From Pseudooceanicola endophyticus (GTDB lineage Bacteria > Pseudomonadota > Alphaproteobacteria > Rhodobacterales > Rhodobacteraceae), in the NCBI RefSeq assembly GCF_018760365.1, contig NZ_JAHIAB010000016.1:1-64000 (forward strand): DNA of 64,000 nt, in the 5' to 3' direction. The position numbers and the translations under genes were made by a program. Every line of letters starts with the position of its first letter. Position 1 is the first letter of the stretch. Shown one piece after another: positions 1-8,205 of this stretch. The notes under the pieces are model-generated. The model saw nothing but the letters and a program-made list of their open reading frames with translations, searched no databases and was not told the origin of the DNA.

Positions 1-1
1 G

Positions 2-211
2 GGTGGAGAGGCCGATCGGATGACCCTGCGCCTCTGCACGGCTGAACACCCATTCGGCACGCTCAAGGCCTGGATGGGGCACACCCATTTCCTGACGCGG
101 AGGCTGAAGAACGTCGGCAGCGAAATGGCGCTGAATGTCCTTGCCTACAACATCAAGCGGGTGGTCGCGTTGATCGGCATTCGGGGCCTGATGCGGGCCA
201 TTGCCGCCTGA
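2..211 (+). mobile_element. IS1182-family transposase, C-terminal end (partial at window edge)
   Basis: The reading frame is open from the first bases of the window and ends at 211. The visible 69 or so residues contain AEHPFGTLKAWMG followed by FLTRRLKNV and VLAYNIKRV. This is the typical C-terminus of IS1182/IS5-type DDE transposases, and the Glu of AEHPFG would be the last acidic catalytic residue. The N-terminal catalytic part lies outside the window, so it is unknown whether the element is intact. The right terminal inverted repeat is expected just after the stop but cannot be defined without the other end. Confidence 0.8.
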
Positions 212-575
212 TCGGGGGCTGTCGCACCTCAAGCGCCGCCGTAACGCATTGCTTGAAAGGGATCACCAAGCCGTAACGCGCGCAAAGGGCGTCGGAGGCG
301 GCTGAAAGTGAGCAACCGGGTAAACCAGCAGCCGTGAGCCCCTGCCGGCCCGTTTTCACACAGCCTCGGCCAGAGGCGGTCGTGCGGCGGCACGGCAGGC
401 CCATCCCGACCTGCCCGCCTGATGTGGCATAATCCGGCATCGGCAGCGTGCCGAAGATGTGGCGGGCGTGGGGGATGCCCGCAGCATCGCGCGCAGGAAG
501 GGCCCCGTGACCAGAAAGGTCTCCGAAACCGTCCGGGCGCAGGCCGGGGGGCCCTGCCAGCGGCGTGGCGCTGGA
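212..575. other. Intergenic stretch, no convincing gene
   Basis: About 360 bases lie between the IS1182 transposase stop and the tetR stop. Short minus-strand frames exist, but none has a recognisable family motif or start site. The first 20-30 bases probably belong to the IS end. The rest may be the relic of a gene that followed tetR, but I cannot name one. Confidence 0.5.
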
Positions 576-1220
576 CTAGGCCATCACCCCGGGCAGGTTC
601 CAGGGCAAGCGGTCGTCGTTGGCGCGCAGGAAGTCGCGCCAGGAGGCCAGCAGCGTCTCGCGCTCTTCCTCGCTCTTGTCGAAGGCCATGTGAACGGCAA
701 TCCCGCGCAACATGCAGGAATTCAGACGGATGAACTGCAGCGACACGGGATCGTCCGGATCCCCGCCAAGCGCCCCGATCAGGCGCGCGTCCCGCAGATC
801 CCGCCACTCGCCCAGTATATCGCGCAGCAACTGCCCCAATTCCACGTCCATGCGCGCGGCCAGCATCAGTTCGAGCGAGGCAACATAGGTCGGCGTGCCG
901 AAGACATGCTGCCACAGATACTCGGTCTGCTCGGCCAGCGAGATGGTCACGCCCGGCGGCATCGCATCGTAATAGGCTTTGCGCTCGTCCCGCCATTTGG
1001 CCAGAAGATGGGCAAAGGCCGCCGCGAAAAGGGCGTTGCGAGAGCTGAAGTGATGGGTCATCGCCCCGCGCGACACGCCGGCCTTTTCGCAGACCAGCGT
1101 GGTGCTGAGCTTTTCGTAGCCGACCTCGGCCAGCGTCTCCAGCGTGGCCTCGCAGAGACGGCGCTGCATCGCGGCGGACTTGTCCGCCTGTGTCTGCCGT
1201 GCCTGTCGTGGTTCGCTCAT
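576..1220 (-). CDS. TetR/AcrR-family transcriptional regulator
   Basis: This is a 214-residue protein with an N-terminal helix-turn-helix at about residues 25-70. It shows the TetR signature ATLETLAEVGYEKLST, then CEKAGVSRGAMTHHF, which is the recognition helix region. The C-terminal helical domain would bind a ligand that cannot be deduced from sequence. The gene follows the M24 gene by 62 bases on the same strand, so it may be the last gene of the ABC transporter operon and its local repressor. It begins with ATG at 1220. Length and motifs are normal for the family. Confidence 0.85.
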   Translation of the reverse strand: MSEPRQARQTQADKSAAMQRRLCEATLETLAEVGYEKLSTTLVCEKAGVSRGAMTHHFSSRNALFAAAFAHLLAKWRDERKAYYDAMPPGVTISLAEQTEYLWQHVFGTPTYVASLELMLAARMDVELGQLLRDILGEWRDLRDARLIGALGGDPDDPVSLQFIRLNSCMLRGIAVHMAFDKSEEERETLLASWRDFLRANDDRLPWNLPGVMA

Positions 1221-1282
1221 CGCTCTCTCCCTCGCCGCCGATGAATGGGGCCCCCATCCGGTCGGCGGATGGGGGCAAGGTG

Positions 1283-2461
1283 TCAGAGGACCGTCTGGCT
1301 TGCCAGGTCCTTGGGCGCCTTGGTCAGCACCTCGGGTGTATCGCCGACAACGACGGTGTCATCCATACGGAAACCGCCAAGGCCCCAGATGTAAATACCG
1401 GGCTCGGCAGAAAAAACTTCGTTCGCCATGAGCGGGCGCGCATTGAAAGCCGTGTCAGCGGGATACTCGTGCCCGCGCATCCCCACGCCGTGACCGGTGC
1501 GGTGCAGGATGTTCTCGCCATAGCCGGCGCCTTCGATCACGCGGCGGGCGGTGATGTCGATTTCGCAGACCGGATTGCCGGGGCGCATGACGGAAATCGC
1601 GGCCTCCTGGGCCTCGACCGCGACATGGAAGGCCTTCTCCTGCTCCGCATTCGGGCGGCCGCAGAACCAGATCCGCTCATTCTCGACCGTGCAGCCGTTC
1701 AGGCGCGGGATCAGGATGTTCACCAGGCCATCGCCTTCCTGGATCGCGGCGCCGGTCTGGGCGCCGTTGCCATGGGGCGAGGCCGAGTGATCCCCGCGCA
1801 GCGTGTAGATGCGCCATTCGCAGTTCTGTCCCGGAAAGCGGCGGGCGCCCTCGACAATCGCCTGGCGCTGCATCTCGAGGTCAAGCTCCTGAATCAGGCG
1901 GCCGGGGCGGATGTTCTCGCGATAGCGGTCCTGCAGCCAGTCCGAGATATCCGCCGCCTCGCGCATGAGGGCCAGCTCCTCGGGGTGCTTGACCAGACGC
2001 AGGGCGCGCAGGTCCGCGTCCACCGGGGCCATCTGGCCGCTGCCCAGCGAGGCCAGGATCTTCTGCATGTGGCCGACGGCGCCGTCATGGCCGAACCGGG
2101 CCCCGTCAAGGCCGCGGGCGCGCAGGCGGTCGGCGACATGATCGTGGAAACCATCGTAGAGGCGCGCGCCCTCGCGGCGATGCTCGTAGTAGAACTCCAC
2201 GTCCTGCAGCCAGGTCGAGTTGCGTTCCCGCGCGAAGCGGAAATGGTTGGTCGACAGCGAATGCAGGACGGCGAAAATCTCGCCCTCACGCGGGATCACG
2301 ACGGCAATCGGGCGTTCCCAGACAGCCACGTCGACGATCCAGTTGGTATAGAACTCTGAATCCGCGCCGAACAGGATGACCGCGTCCAGGCCCTTACGGC
2401 CCATCGCGTCGCGCAGCCCCATGAGGCGATAGTCGAATACGTCGGAAGAGAGGAAACCCAT
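1283..2461 (-). CDS. M24-family creatinase/aminopeptidase-like protein
   Basis: This 392-residue protein has the creatinase N-domain (about 1-160) and the pita-bread M24 domain (about 165-385). The proton-shuttling His230 (SPHG), His324 (TGHGVG) and Glu353 (SAEPG) are present. The metal ligands normally found in Xaa-Pro peptidases are changed: Asn248 and Asn261 stand where Asp is expected, and Asp367/Asp368 where Glu is expected. It may therefore act like creatinase, a metal-independent amidinohydrolase of the same fold, rather than as a peptidase. It follows the permease gene by 31 bases, which suggests that its substrate is what the neighbouring ABC transporter imported. The exact substrate is unknown. 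Confidence 0.75.
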   Translation of the reverse strand: MGFLSSDVFDYRLMGLRDAMGRKGLDAVILFGADSEFYTNWIVDVAVWERPIAVVIPREGEIFAVLHSLSTNHFRFARERNSTWLQDVEFYYEHRREGARLYDGFHDHVADRLRARGLDGARFGHDGAVGHMQKILASLGSGQMAPVDADLRALRLVKHPEELALMREAADISDWLQDRYRENIRPGRLIQELDLEMQRQAIVEGARRFPGQNCEWRIYTLRGDHSASPHGNGAQTGAAIQEGDGLVNILIPRLNGCTVENERIWFCGRPNAEQEKAFHVAVEAQEAAISVMRPGNPVCEIDITARRVIEGAGYGENILHRTGHGVGMRGHEYPADTAFNARPLMANEVFSAEPGIYIWGLGGFRMDDTVVVGDTPEVLTKAPKDLASQTVL

Positions 2462-2492
2462 GGTCGTTCTTTCTAAGGTCTTTGGCCTGCGC

Positions 2493-3359
2493 TCAGCGGC
2501 GGCGACGGGTGGTCAGCCGGGTGACCAGCAGGGTGGAAATGACGGTGACGGCCATCAGGATGAAGGCCAGCGCCGACCCGAAGGGCCAGTTCGCCGCCGA
2601 GGAAATCTGGTCGTAGAGGGCCGGGGCCATCATCTTGTAGCCCGGTCCGCCCAGCAGGTAGGGCGTGGCATAGGCGTTCATGCACAGGATGAAGATCAGC
2701 ACGAAACCGGCCAGGACGCCGGGCATGATCATCGGCAGGAAGATCCGCGTGAAGGCCTTGGCACGGCTGGCGCCCAGATTCAGCGCCGCATCCACGATCG
2801 AGAAATCGACGTTTTCGATCACCCCCTGAAGGGTCAGGATCATGAAGGGCAGGACCACCGACAGCGTGCCGATGATGACGGCAAAGTCGGTATACATGAT
2901 CTCGATCGGCTGGGAGATCAGGCCGAGCTTCATCAGCGTGACGTTGATCACCCCGCGAGAGCCGAACAGCGCGATCCAGCCGGCTGCACGCACCACGTTG
3001 CCCACCAGCAACGGGAAGATCACCAGCACCACCAGCAGGCTTTTGAACCGGCTCTGGGTGCGGGCCAGGAAATAGGCAATCGGGAAGCCCAGGATGCTGC
3101 TGCCGCAGGTCGAGACCAGGGCCACGGCCAGCGTGGTCAGGATCACCTCGTGGAAATAGGGCTCGGCCAGGAAGCGCAGATAGTTCTCAAGCGTGAAGGT
3201 CTCGCGCATCAGAACGATCGGGTCATAGGCGTTGAAGCTGTACCGCAGCAGGGTCAGCATGGGCAGCACGAGGCTGCCCAGCACCAGCAGGGTGGCCGGC
3301 GACAGGAGACCTGCCACCGAACCGATCCGCCGGGCGTTGAGGTTGGACATCGCCATCAT
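2493..3359 (-). CDS. ABC transporter permease, PotB-like (spermidine/putrescine type)
   Basis: This is a 288-residue integral membrane protein with about six hydrophobic segments. The first is LLSPATLLVLGSLVLPML near residue 15. The EAA-like loop NLGASRAKAFTRIFLPMIMPG (about 190-210) contacts the ATPase. The ATG at 3359 overlaps the stop of the upstream binding-protein gene (TGATG), which indicates translational coupling, so I prefer it to upstream in-frame starts. It forms the inner-membrane channel with the permease encoded at 5496-6323. The transporter is probably dead or dependent on another ATPase, because its own ATPase gene is broken. Confidence 0.85.
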   Translation of the reverse strand: MMAMSNLNARRIGSVAGLLSPATLLVLGSLVLPMLTLLRYSFNAYDPIVLMRETFTLENYLRFLAEPYFHEVILTTLAVALVSTCGSSILGFPIAYFLARTQSRFKSLLVVLVIFPLLVGNVVRAAGWIALFGSRGVINVTLMKLGLISQPIEIMYTDFAVIIGTLSVVLPFMILTLQGVIENVDFSIVDAALNLGASRAKAFTRIFLPMIMPGVLAGFVLIFILCMNAYATPYLLGGPGYKMMAPALYDQISSAANWPFGSALAFILMAVTVISTLLVTRLTTRRRR

Positions 3360-4405
3360 CACGCCTTGAAGGTCTGGTTCCACCAGGTCAGCGTGTCCGA
3401 CAGCTGTGCAGCCACGTAACCGTAGTCGGGGTGCACGAAGGCCTCGCGCTCGGCATCGGTGAAGCCCAGCGTCTGGCGCATCTCGTCCGGGATCTCGGCG
3501 TTCGAGACCGTCGGCAGATAGCCCATGGCCTTGGCGAAGACCAGCTGCATCGCCGGGTCCAGCATGGTGTTCAGCACGGCAGCGGCCCCGGTCGGGTTCT
3601 CGGCAAAGCGGGTCGCGGCGGCGTTGAAGGTGACGGGGATGGCGCCTTCGGACGGGGTGGCGGCGGCGACGGACAGACCGGCCTTGCTCCACTGGTAGGC
3701 GCGGGCCTTCCACATCAGGGTTGCCTTGATTTCCTTGGCTTCAAAGGCGTTGGCGATGGCCTCGTTCGAGGGATAGACCTTGGCCCCGCCGCCGGCGGCC
3801 TTCAGCTCCATCAGGGCCTCCTTGGCGGTGTCGAAGTCCGTCGCGCCGCCGCCATGGGCCAGCGAGGCGGCCAGCAGCAGCGGATTGAACAGGATGTCCG
3901 AGAAGCCGACGGCGCCACGGTATTCCTCGGTCCAGAGATCGGCGTAGGAGGTCGGCGCCTTGCTGACCTGGGTGGTGTCGTAGACGATGACCATGCCGCT
4001 GTAGATATGCGGGATCGAGTAGTCGCTGGCGAAGGTGTCGAAGACGTTGGCGTAGTTCGGGATGTCCAGGTCCGCGACCGGCGTCAGGATGTCCTGCGCG
4101 TACATCTGGTACATGTCGGTGTCCGACAGGCAGGTCACGTCCATCGCGCCGCCGCCGACGCGCGCTGCGGTCAGCAGCTTGGTCTTGCGGGCGGTCGCGC
4201 CGCCGGTGTCCAGCACCAGGCGATAGTCGGCGGTCTTGCGCAGGGCGGGCTGGACCTCGTCGGTGAGCAGGCGGGCATAGTCGCCGCCCCAGGTGCCCAC
4301 GACGACCTTGCCGCCGCTTTGCGCGCGCAGCAGGCCGGGAGTTGCAAGGGTGGCCCCTGCGGCGGCGGTGCCGGCCAGGAAGGCGCGGCGGGTCGTCATC
4401 GTCAT
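3359..4405 (-). CDS. ABC transporter substrate-binding protein, PotD/PotF-like, Tat-exported
   Basis: This is a 348-residue periplasmic binding protein. The N-terminus MTMTTRRAFLAGTAAAGATL has a twin-arginine motif and a hydrophobic stretch ending near LLRAQS, a Tat-type signal peptide. The mature part resembles the spermidine/putrescine family, for example VVVGTWGGDYARLL at its start. It lies 18 bases after the ATPase pseudogene and overlaps the permease start. Polyamines, opines or other cationic compounds are typical ligands of this family; the real ligand is not determined. Confidence 0.85.
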   Translation of the reverse strand: MTMTTRRAFLAGTAAAGATLATPGLLRAQSGGKVVVGTWGGDYARLLTDEVQPALRKTADYRLVLDTGGATARKTKLLTAARVGGGAMDVTCLSDTDMYQMYAQDILTPVADLDIPNYANVFDTFASDYSIPHIYSGMVIVYDTTQVSKAPTSYADLWTEEYRGAVGFSDILFNPLLLAASLAHGGGATDFDTAKEALMELKAAGGGAKVYPSNEAIANAFEAKEIKATLMWKARAYQWSKAGLSVAAATPSEGAIPVTFNAAATRFAENPTGAAAVLNTMLDPAMQLVFAKAMGYLPTVSNAEIPDEMRQTLGFTDAEREAFVHPDYGYVAAQLSDTLTWWNQTFKA

Positions 4406-4423
4406 TCTTGTCTCTCCTGTGGA

Positions 4424-5493
4424 TCAGTTGGTTTTTGTCATGTCGTCGACCAGAAGCTGCACGGCCTCGGGCCGGCAGCCGGCGGCGATCCTGTCCCCGA
4501 CCCGCAGCGTCAGGCTGTCGCCGGTCCGGTTCTGGTGCGTCGCGACCAGCAGGTCGCCGCCCGGCAGGGCCAGGGCCACCTCGCTTTGCGCCCCGAGATA
4601 GGTGATGGACTGGATCCGCGCCTCGAAGCTGTTGGGCAGCCCGGTCGCGGCCGGTCCCAGGATCAGGTTCTCGGGTCGCAGGATCATGACGCGATCCGCC
4701 GGCACCCCGGCGCTGTCGCAGCGGAACAGCGTGCCACCCGCCGACAGGAAGCCCTCGGGCACGACCTTGCCGGTCAGCACGTTGGAATGGCCCAGGAAAT
4801 CCGCCACGAAATAGGACGCGGGCGCAGCGTAGAGCTGTTCGGCACTGCCCTCCTGCACCACCCTGCCCGCCCGCATGATCACCAGCCGGTCGGCCATCAT
4901 CAGGGCCTCCTTCTGGTCATGGGTCACGAAGACGGTGGTCAGGCCCAGCGACTTCTGCAGGTCGCGCAACTGCATGCCGACGCTCTGGCGCAGCTTGGCG
5001 TCGAGGTTCGACAGCGGCTCGTCCAGCAGGAAGACATCCGGGTTCACCACCAGCGCGCGGGCCACCGCGACGCGCTGCTGCTGGCCCCCCGACAGCTCCT
5101 TGGGATAGCGGTGGCCATAGGCGCCCAGCGAGACCAGCTCCAGCGCCTCGGCAATGCGCCGGGCGGCCTCGGGGCCGGTGATCCCGCGCATTTCCAGACC
5201 GAAGCCCACGTTCTTCTCGACCGTCAGATGCGGGAACAGGGCCTAGTTCTGGAACACCATGCCGGTGTTGCGCTTGTTCGGGGCCAGCCGGGTGACATCG
5301 CGGCCGTTGATCTCGATCTGGCCCGAGGTGACGGGCACGAACCCGGCGATCGAGCGCAGCAGCTGGTCTTGCCACAGCCCGACGAGCCCAGCAGCGCGAC
5401 CAGTTCGCAGGCCCCCGCGGTCAGGTTGACACCATCCACCGCGCTGAAATTGCCGTAGTCTTTTTGGAGGTTACGGATATTGAGGTCAGCCAC
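4424..5493 (-). pseudogene. Broken ABC transporter ATPase, PotA-like
   Basis: Translation from the GTG at 5493 gives a normal ATPase N-terminus (VADLNIRNLQKDYGNF) as far as the Walker A motif GSSGCGKT. One base is then missing near 5364-5367: ACCAG is read where ACCACG is expected, and the frame is lost. In the restored frame there is a second lesion, a TAG at 5245-5243 within FQN-stop-ALFPHLT, where the family has Tyr of the Q-loop. The remainder is intact: signature LSGGQQQRVAVARALV, Walker B VFLLDEPLSNLD, H-loop VTHD and a TOBE-like C-terminus. The span of 1070 bases is one short of 357 codons. Two lesions argue for real decay, though sequencing error at one of them cannot be excluded. Confidence 0.85.
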
Positions 5494-5495
5494 GG

Positions 5496-6323
5496 TTACA
5501 CCACCTGCGAAAGTTTGACGAAGCGATCGGAGATCAGCAGAAGCGCCCCGATGATGAGGATCTGGATGGTGCTGGCCGCAGCCAGGGTCGGATCCATGCT
5601 CCATTCCAGGTACTGGAGCATGGCAATCGGCAGGGTCGTGTTGCCGGGACTTACCAGCAGGACCGAGACCTCGAGGTTCTCGAAGCTGACGACGAAGCTG
5701 AACAGCGCCGCCGCGACGATGCCGGAGCGCATCCGGGGCAGCGTGATGCGCCAGAAGGCGGTCCAGGCGCTGGCGCCGAGGTTGCGGGCGGCTTCTTCGA
5801 CCGAACGGTCCAGCATCCCCATCGAGGCGACGATCAGGCGGACGCTCCAGGGGATCGTCAGCATGACATGGGCAATCACCAGTCCCGCCATCGACCGGGT
5901 CGCGTTATAGCCCGTCATCTGCGCGATCTGCAGGAAGAAGACATAAAGCGCCGTGCCGATCACGATGCCCGGCACCAGCAGCGGTGCCATCAGGAAAACC
6001 TTGATCGCCGCCTTGCCGTGAAAGTCGAACTTCACCAGCGCCAGGCTGGCCAGCACCCCCGAAACGACGCCGATCACCGTGGCCACCAGCGCGACCTGCG
6101 TGCTGGTCAGGAAGCCGCTGACGAAATCGGCCTGATCCAGGGCATTGGCAAACCAGTGAAAAGTATAGCCGGGCGGCGGGAAACTGAGGAACTGACTGTC
6201 GAAGAAGCTGACATAGGTCACCGCCGCGACAGGCAGCAGCAGGAAGAGGTAGAGCAGCACGATCAGCGCATGAAACAAAAGCCGGGAGGGGGATCGGGAT
6301 TCGTGATGCGGCCATGTCTTCAA
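5496..6323 (-). CDS. ABC transporter permease, PotC-like, start inside an IS relic
   Basis: This is an inner-membrane permease of about 275 residues. Hydrophobic segments begin at LIVLLYLFLLLPVAAVTYV, and the EAA loop NLGASAWTAFWRITLPRM (about 190) contacts the ATPase. It is the first gene of the minus-strand transporter operon, two bases before the ATPase pseudogene. The longest frame starts with TTG at 6323, but bases around 6300-6345 still encode the tail of an IS3-type transposase in another frame. The original first residues and promoter were therefore probably replaced by the insertion, and the true start is uncertain. Confidence 0.75.
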   Translation of the reverse strand: MKTWPHHESRSPSRLLFHALIVLLYLFLLLPVAAVTYVSFFDSQFLSFPPPGYTFHWFANALDQADFVSGFLTSTQVALVATVIGVVSGVLASLALVKFDFHGKAAIKVFLMAPLLVPGIVIGTALYVFFLQIAQMTGYNATRSMAGLVIAHVMLTIPWSVRLIVASMGMLDRSVEEAARNLGASAWTAFWRITLPRMRSGIVAAALFSFVVSFENLEVSVLLVSPGNTTLPIAMLQYLEWSMDPTLAAASTIQILIIGALLLISDRFVKLSQVV

Positions 6324-6960
6324 TTTCCGCAGCGGCGTGGAAGTTTACCCCTGCTTCCGCCGAAGGGATGGCCCCGATTGGCTTGAGCAGGGGGAGCAGG
6401 CGAAGGCCATTGTTCCGAGAGACTGCGAACGTTGCTGAACCACTCGACCCGTTCGAGGGCGGCATATCCGACAGCCCCGAAGTTGTGCCACGGCCCGCGA
6501 CGGTGGATGCCCCCGCCCCCGAAGAGGCCGTTGATCGCCTCGGCCAACGCGAAGTCCACACCCCGGCAGGGCAGTGCGAAGCAATCGCCCGAGAGGGAGA
6601 GCTGCCGTCGACGCGGCCCAGGGAGGCACCGATGATGCGCCATTTCTACGCCATGGGTTCCGGTACAATCGCGCATGACCACCCAAGCGCTCGGCGTCGC
6701 CCATGGACAGATATTGCGGCCCGCGGTCCGAAAGGGGGACGAGGCCCGCGCCCCTGAGCGTGCGGGAATCCTGAACAGCCTGTTCCGGGGTGTCGAGCCC
6801 GCCAGCCTTCGATCCGGCGTGCCCAGGCGTCGATGGCTGCGACATGCCGAAGCCCCTCCAGATGGCGACGTCGGTGAAATCGTCATCCATTGGGTCCCGA
6901 CCGATGGCACCTCAAGGGAAGATCCCAGGGCCTGTTCGGAGCTGGCCCCCTGAATGCGGC
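6300..6960 (-). mobile_element. IS3-family transposase (OrfB) relic with several frameshifts
   Basis: The minus strand encodes pieces of an IS3-family DDE transposase in successive different frames. FRGPAPNRPW lies near 6954, DFTDVAIWRGF and SDRGPQYLSM downstream of it, ALAEAINGLFGG and HRRGPWHNFGAVGYAALE further on, and LLKPIGAIPSAEAGVNFHAAAE near 6345. In intact members these form one frame ending in NNRRLLEPIGNIPPAEAE. At least three frameshifts separate the pieces, and the N-terminal part and OrfA are not recognisable. The relic abuts the ABC permease gene and likely disrupted its promoter. Confidence 0.75.
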
Positions 6961-7299
6961 CACGTCACACCCCGCCAGCTGCGCCAATTCCTCAATCCCC
7001 CTCCCCACGGAAGAGGCGATCAATAGGAAAGCAATGTCGCCGCCGAATCGCGGCATGGACGATGCAGACTCGAACGCAGCAAGGTCACAGTCAGCGGCAA
7101 CTGAGGAAAGGTATTTCCGGGGATGGCCAAGAGGTTCCTGGCAAAACGAGACGCCCGGGATCAGACACAGGCAGGAAGATCCTGACCTTGCGATCATGCG
7201 CTCAGTTGGGCAACGCCACTTCGTGTTCCGGAAGGTCTTCCTGCGGGGCAGGCACCTGACATGAAAGTCAGTTTTGCCTCACACCTCAGATGAGGGAAG
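6961..7299. other. Gene-free stretch between IS relic and tRNA-Arg
   Basis: Both strands contain only short open frames without recognisable motifs. The DNA may be further eroded mobile-element sequence, but no terminal repeat or second transposase is visible. Confidence 0.5.
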
Positions 7300-7376
7300 T
7301 GGCGCGCTGGGGAGGATTCGAACCCCCGACCCCTTGATTCGTAGTCAAGTACTCTATCCAACTGAGCTACCAGCGC
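7300..7376 (-). tRNA. tRNA-Arg (ACG)
   Basis: The minus strand folds as a tRNA. The acceptor GCGCTGG pairs with CCAGCGC, followed by a D-arm TAGCTCAG, an anticodon stem-loop CTTGA-CTACGAA-TCAAG with anticodon ACG, and a T-loop GGTTCGAATCC. The discriminator base is G and CCA is encoded (7302-7300). Anticodon ACG decodes CGN Arg codons after A-to-I editing. Confidence 0.95.
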
Positions 7377-7551
7377 GTCGTGGGGGGCGATGTACCCGCC
7401 CTGCCCGGACCACGCAAGAGGTATTTTTCGCTCCGCATCTTTTTCCCTGCGTCACCCTGTCTTTCGCCGCGCCTCTCCGCCCCTGCGCCGGCCCGTCGAA
7501 AAAATGCAGGCCCCGCGGGAACCGGATGGCCGTCCCGCGCGTTGATTGCGA

Positions 7552-8205
7552 ATGGCCCGGATATTTTCGCCGGGCCGGCAGCCAGATCACCGGACGGGAC
7601 AACGATTGGGACGACAGACAGGCCGGGAATTTCCCGCACCGAAACAGACCTCGGGCTTTCGCCACCAGCTGCGTCTTGCCACGCATTCCAGCCACGACCA
7701 GACGGAGACGCTGTTTGCCCCCTTCCAGGCCGACATGACCGGTCGGCTGGGCTGGTTCCTGGCGGCGCAACGCAGCGGCCTCGGCGCACTTGCCCAGGGG
7801 CTGCCTGCAGACGATCCCGCCCGTATCCTGCCGGACCGGCTGTGCCGGATCCTCGACGCCGACCTCGCTGCCCTGGACCAGCCCTGGACCCCCCTGCCCG
7901 CGCCGGTCTCCTGTGATCCGCTGGCGGTGCGCTACATCGTGCTGGGATCGCGGCTGGGCACGGAACTGCTGCGCCGCCGGCTGGCCCAGCATCTGCCCGA
8001 CACCCGCATCCCCGGCTATTTCGCCCCCGCCGATCATGGCCGCGCCTGGAGCACCCTGTGCGCCGAGCTGGACGCCATCGACCCGGCTTCCGAACAGGCG
8101 CTGCGGCTGATCGACCAGGCCTGCACCGCCTTCGACCTTTTCCGCCGCGCCGCCCTTGCCCAGCCCCACCCGACCGGAGCCCCCGACCATGCCGCAATCG
8201 CCTGA
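7552..8205 (+). CDS. bphO: Heme oxygenase (BphO-type), biliverdin supply for phytochrome
   Basis: The protein is about 200 residues long with the heme-oxygenase-like helical fold. The proximal-His region is HQLRLATHSSHDQTE, and the distal helix carries YIVLGSRLGTELL, equivalent to the GSRLGG segment of bacterial heme oxygenases. It should cleave heme to biliverdin IXa, the chromophore of the phytochrome encoded directly downstream, whose start overlaps its stop by 17 bases. The N-terminus is uncertain: the ATG at 7552 lacks a clear ribosome site, and a TTG at 7606 preceded by GGGA would give a more usual 199 residues. Confidence 0.8.
   Translation: MARIFSPGRQPDHRTGQRLGRQTGREFPAPKQTSGFRHQLRLATHSSHDQTETLFAPFQADMTGRLGWFLAAQRSGLGALAQGLPADDPARILPDRLCRILDADLAALDQPWTPLPAPVSCDPLAVRYIVLGSRLGTELLRRRLAQHLPDTRIPGYFAPADHGRAWSTLCAELDAIDPASEQALRLIDQACTAFDLFRRAALAQPHPTGAPDHAAIA

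Noticed and set aside
229-440. Short minus-strand frames between the IS1182 end and tetR as a gene relic
   Set aside because: Fragments such as PMPDYATSGGQVGMG could be part of a lost gene, but I could not match them to any family, so no feature is claimed.
3431-5458. A 675-codon frame antisense to the ABC transporter genes
   Set aside because: It has the same biased composition as other shadows and no family motif. The minus-strand transporter frames have signal peptide and ATPase motifs.
6961-7376. tRNA-Arg as an attachment site for an integrated island
   Set aside because: No integrase gene and no duplicated tRNA 3' end were seen in the window. The nearby relic is an IS3 element, which does not target tRNA genes.
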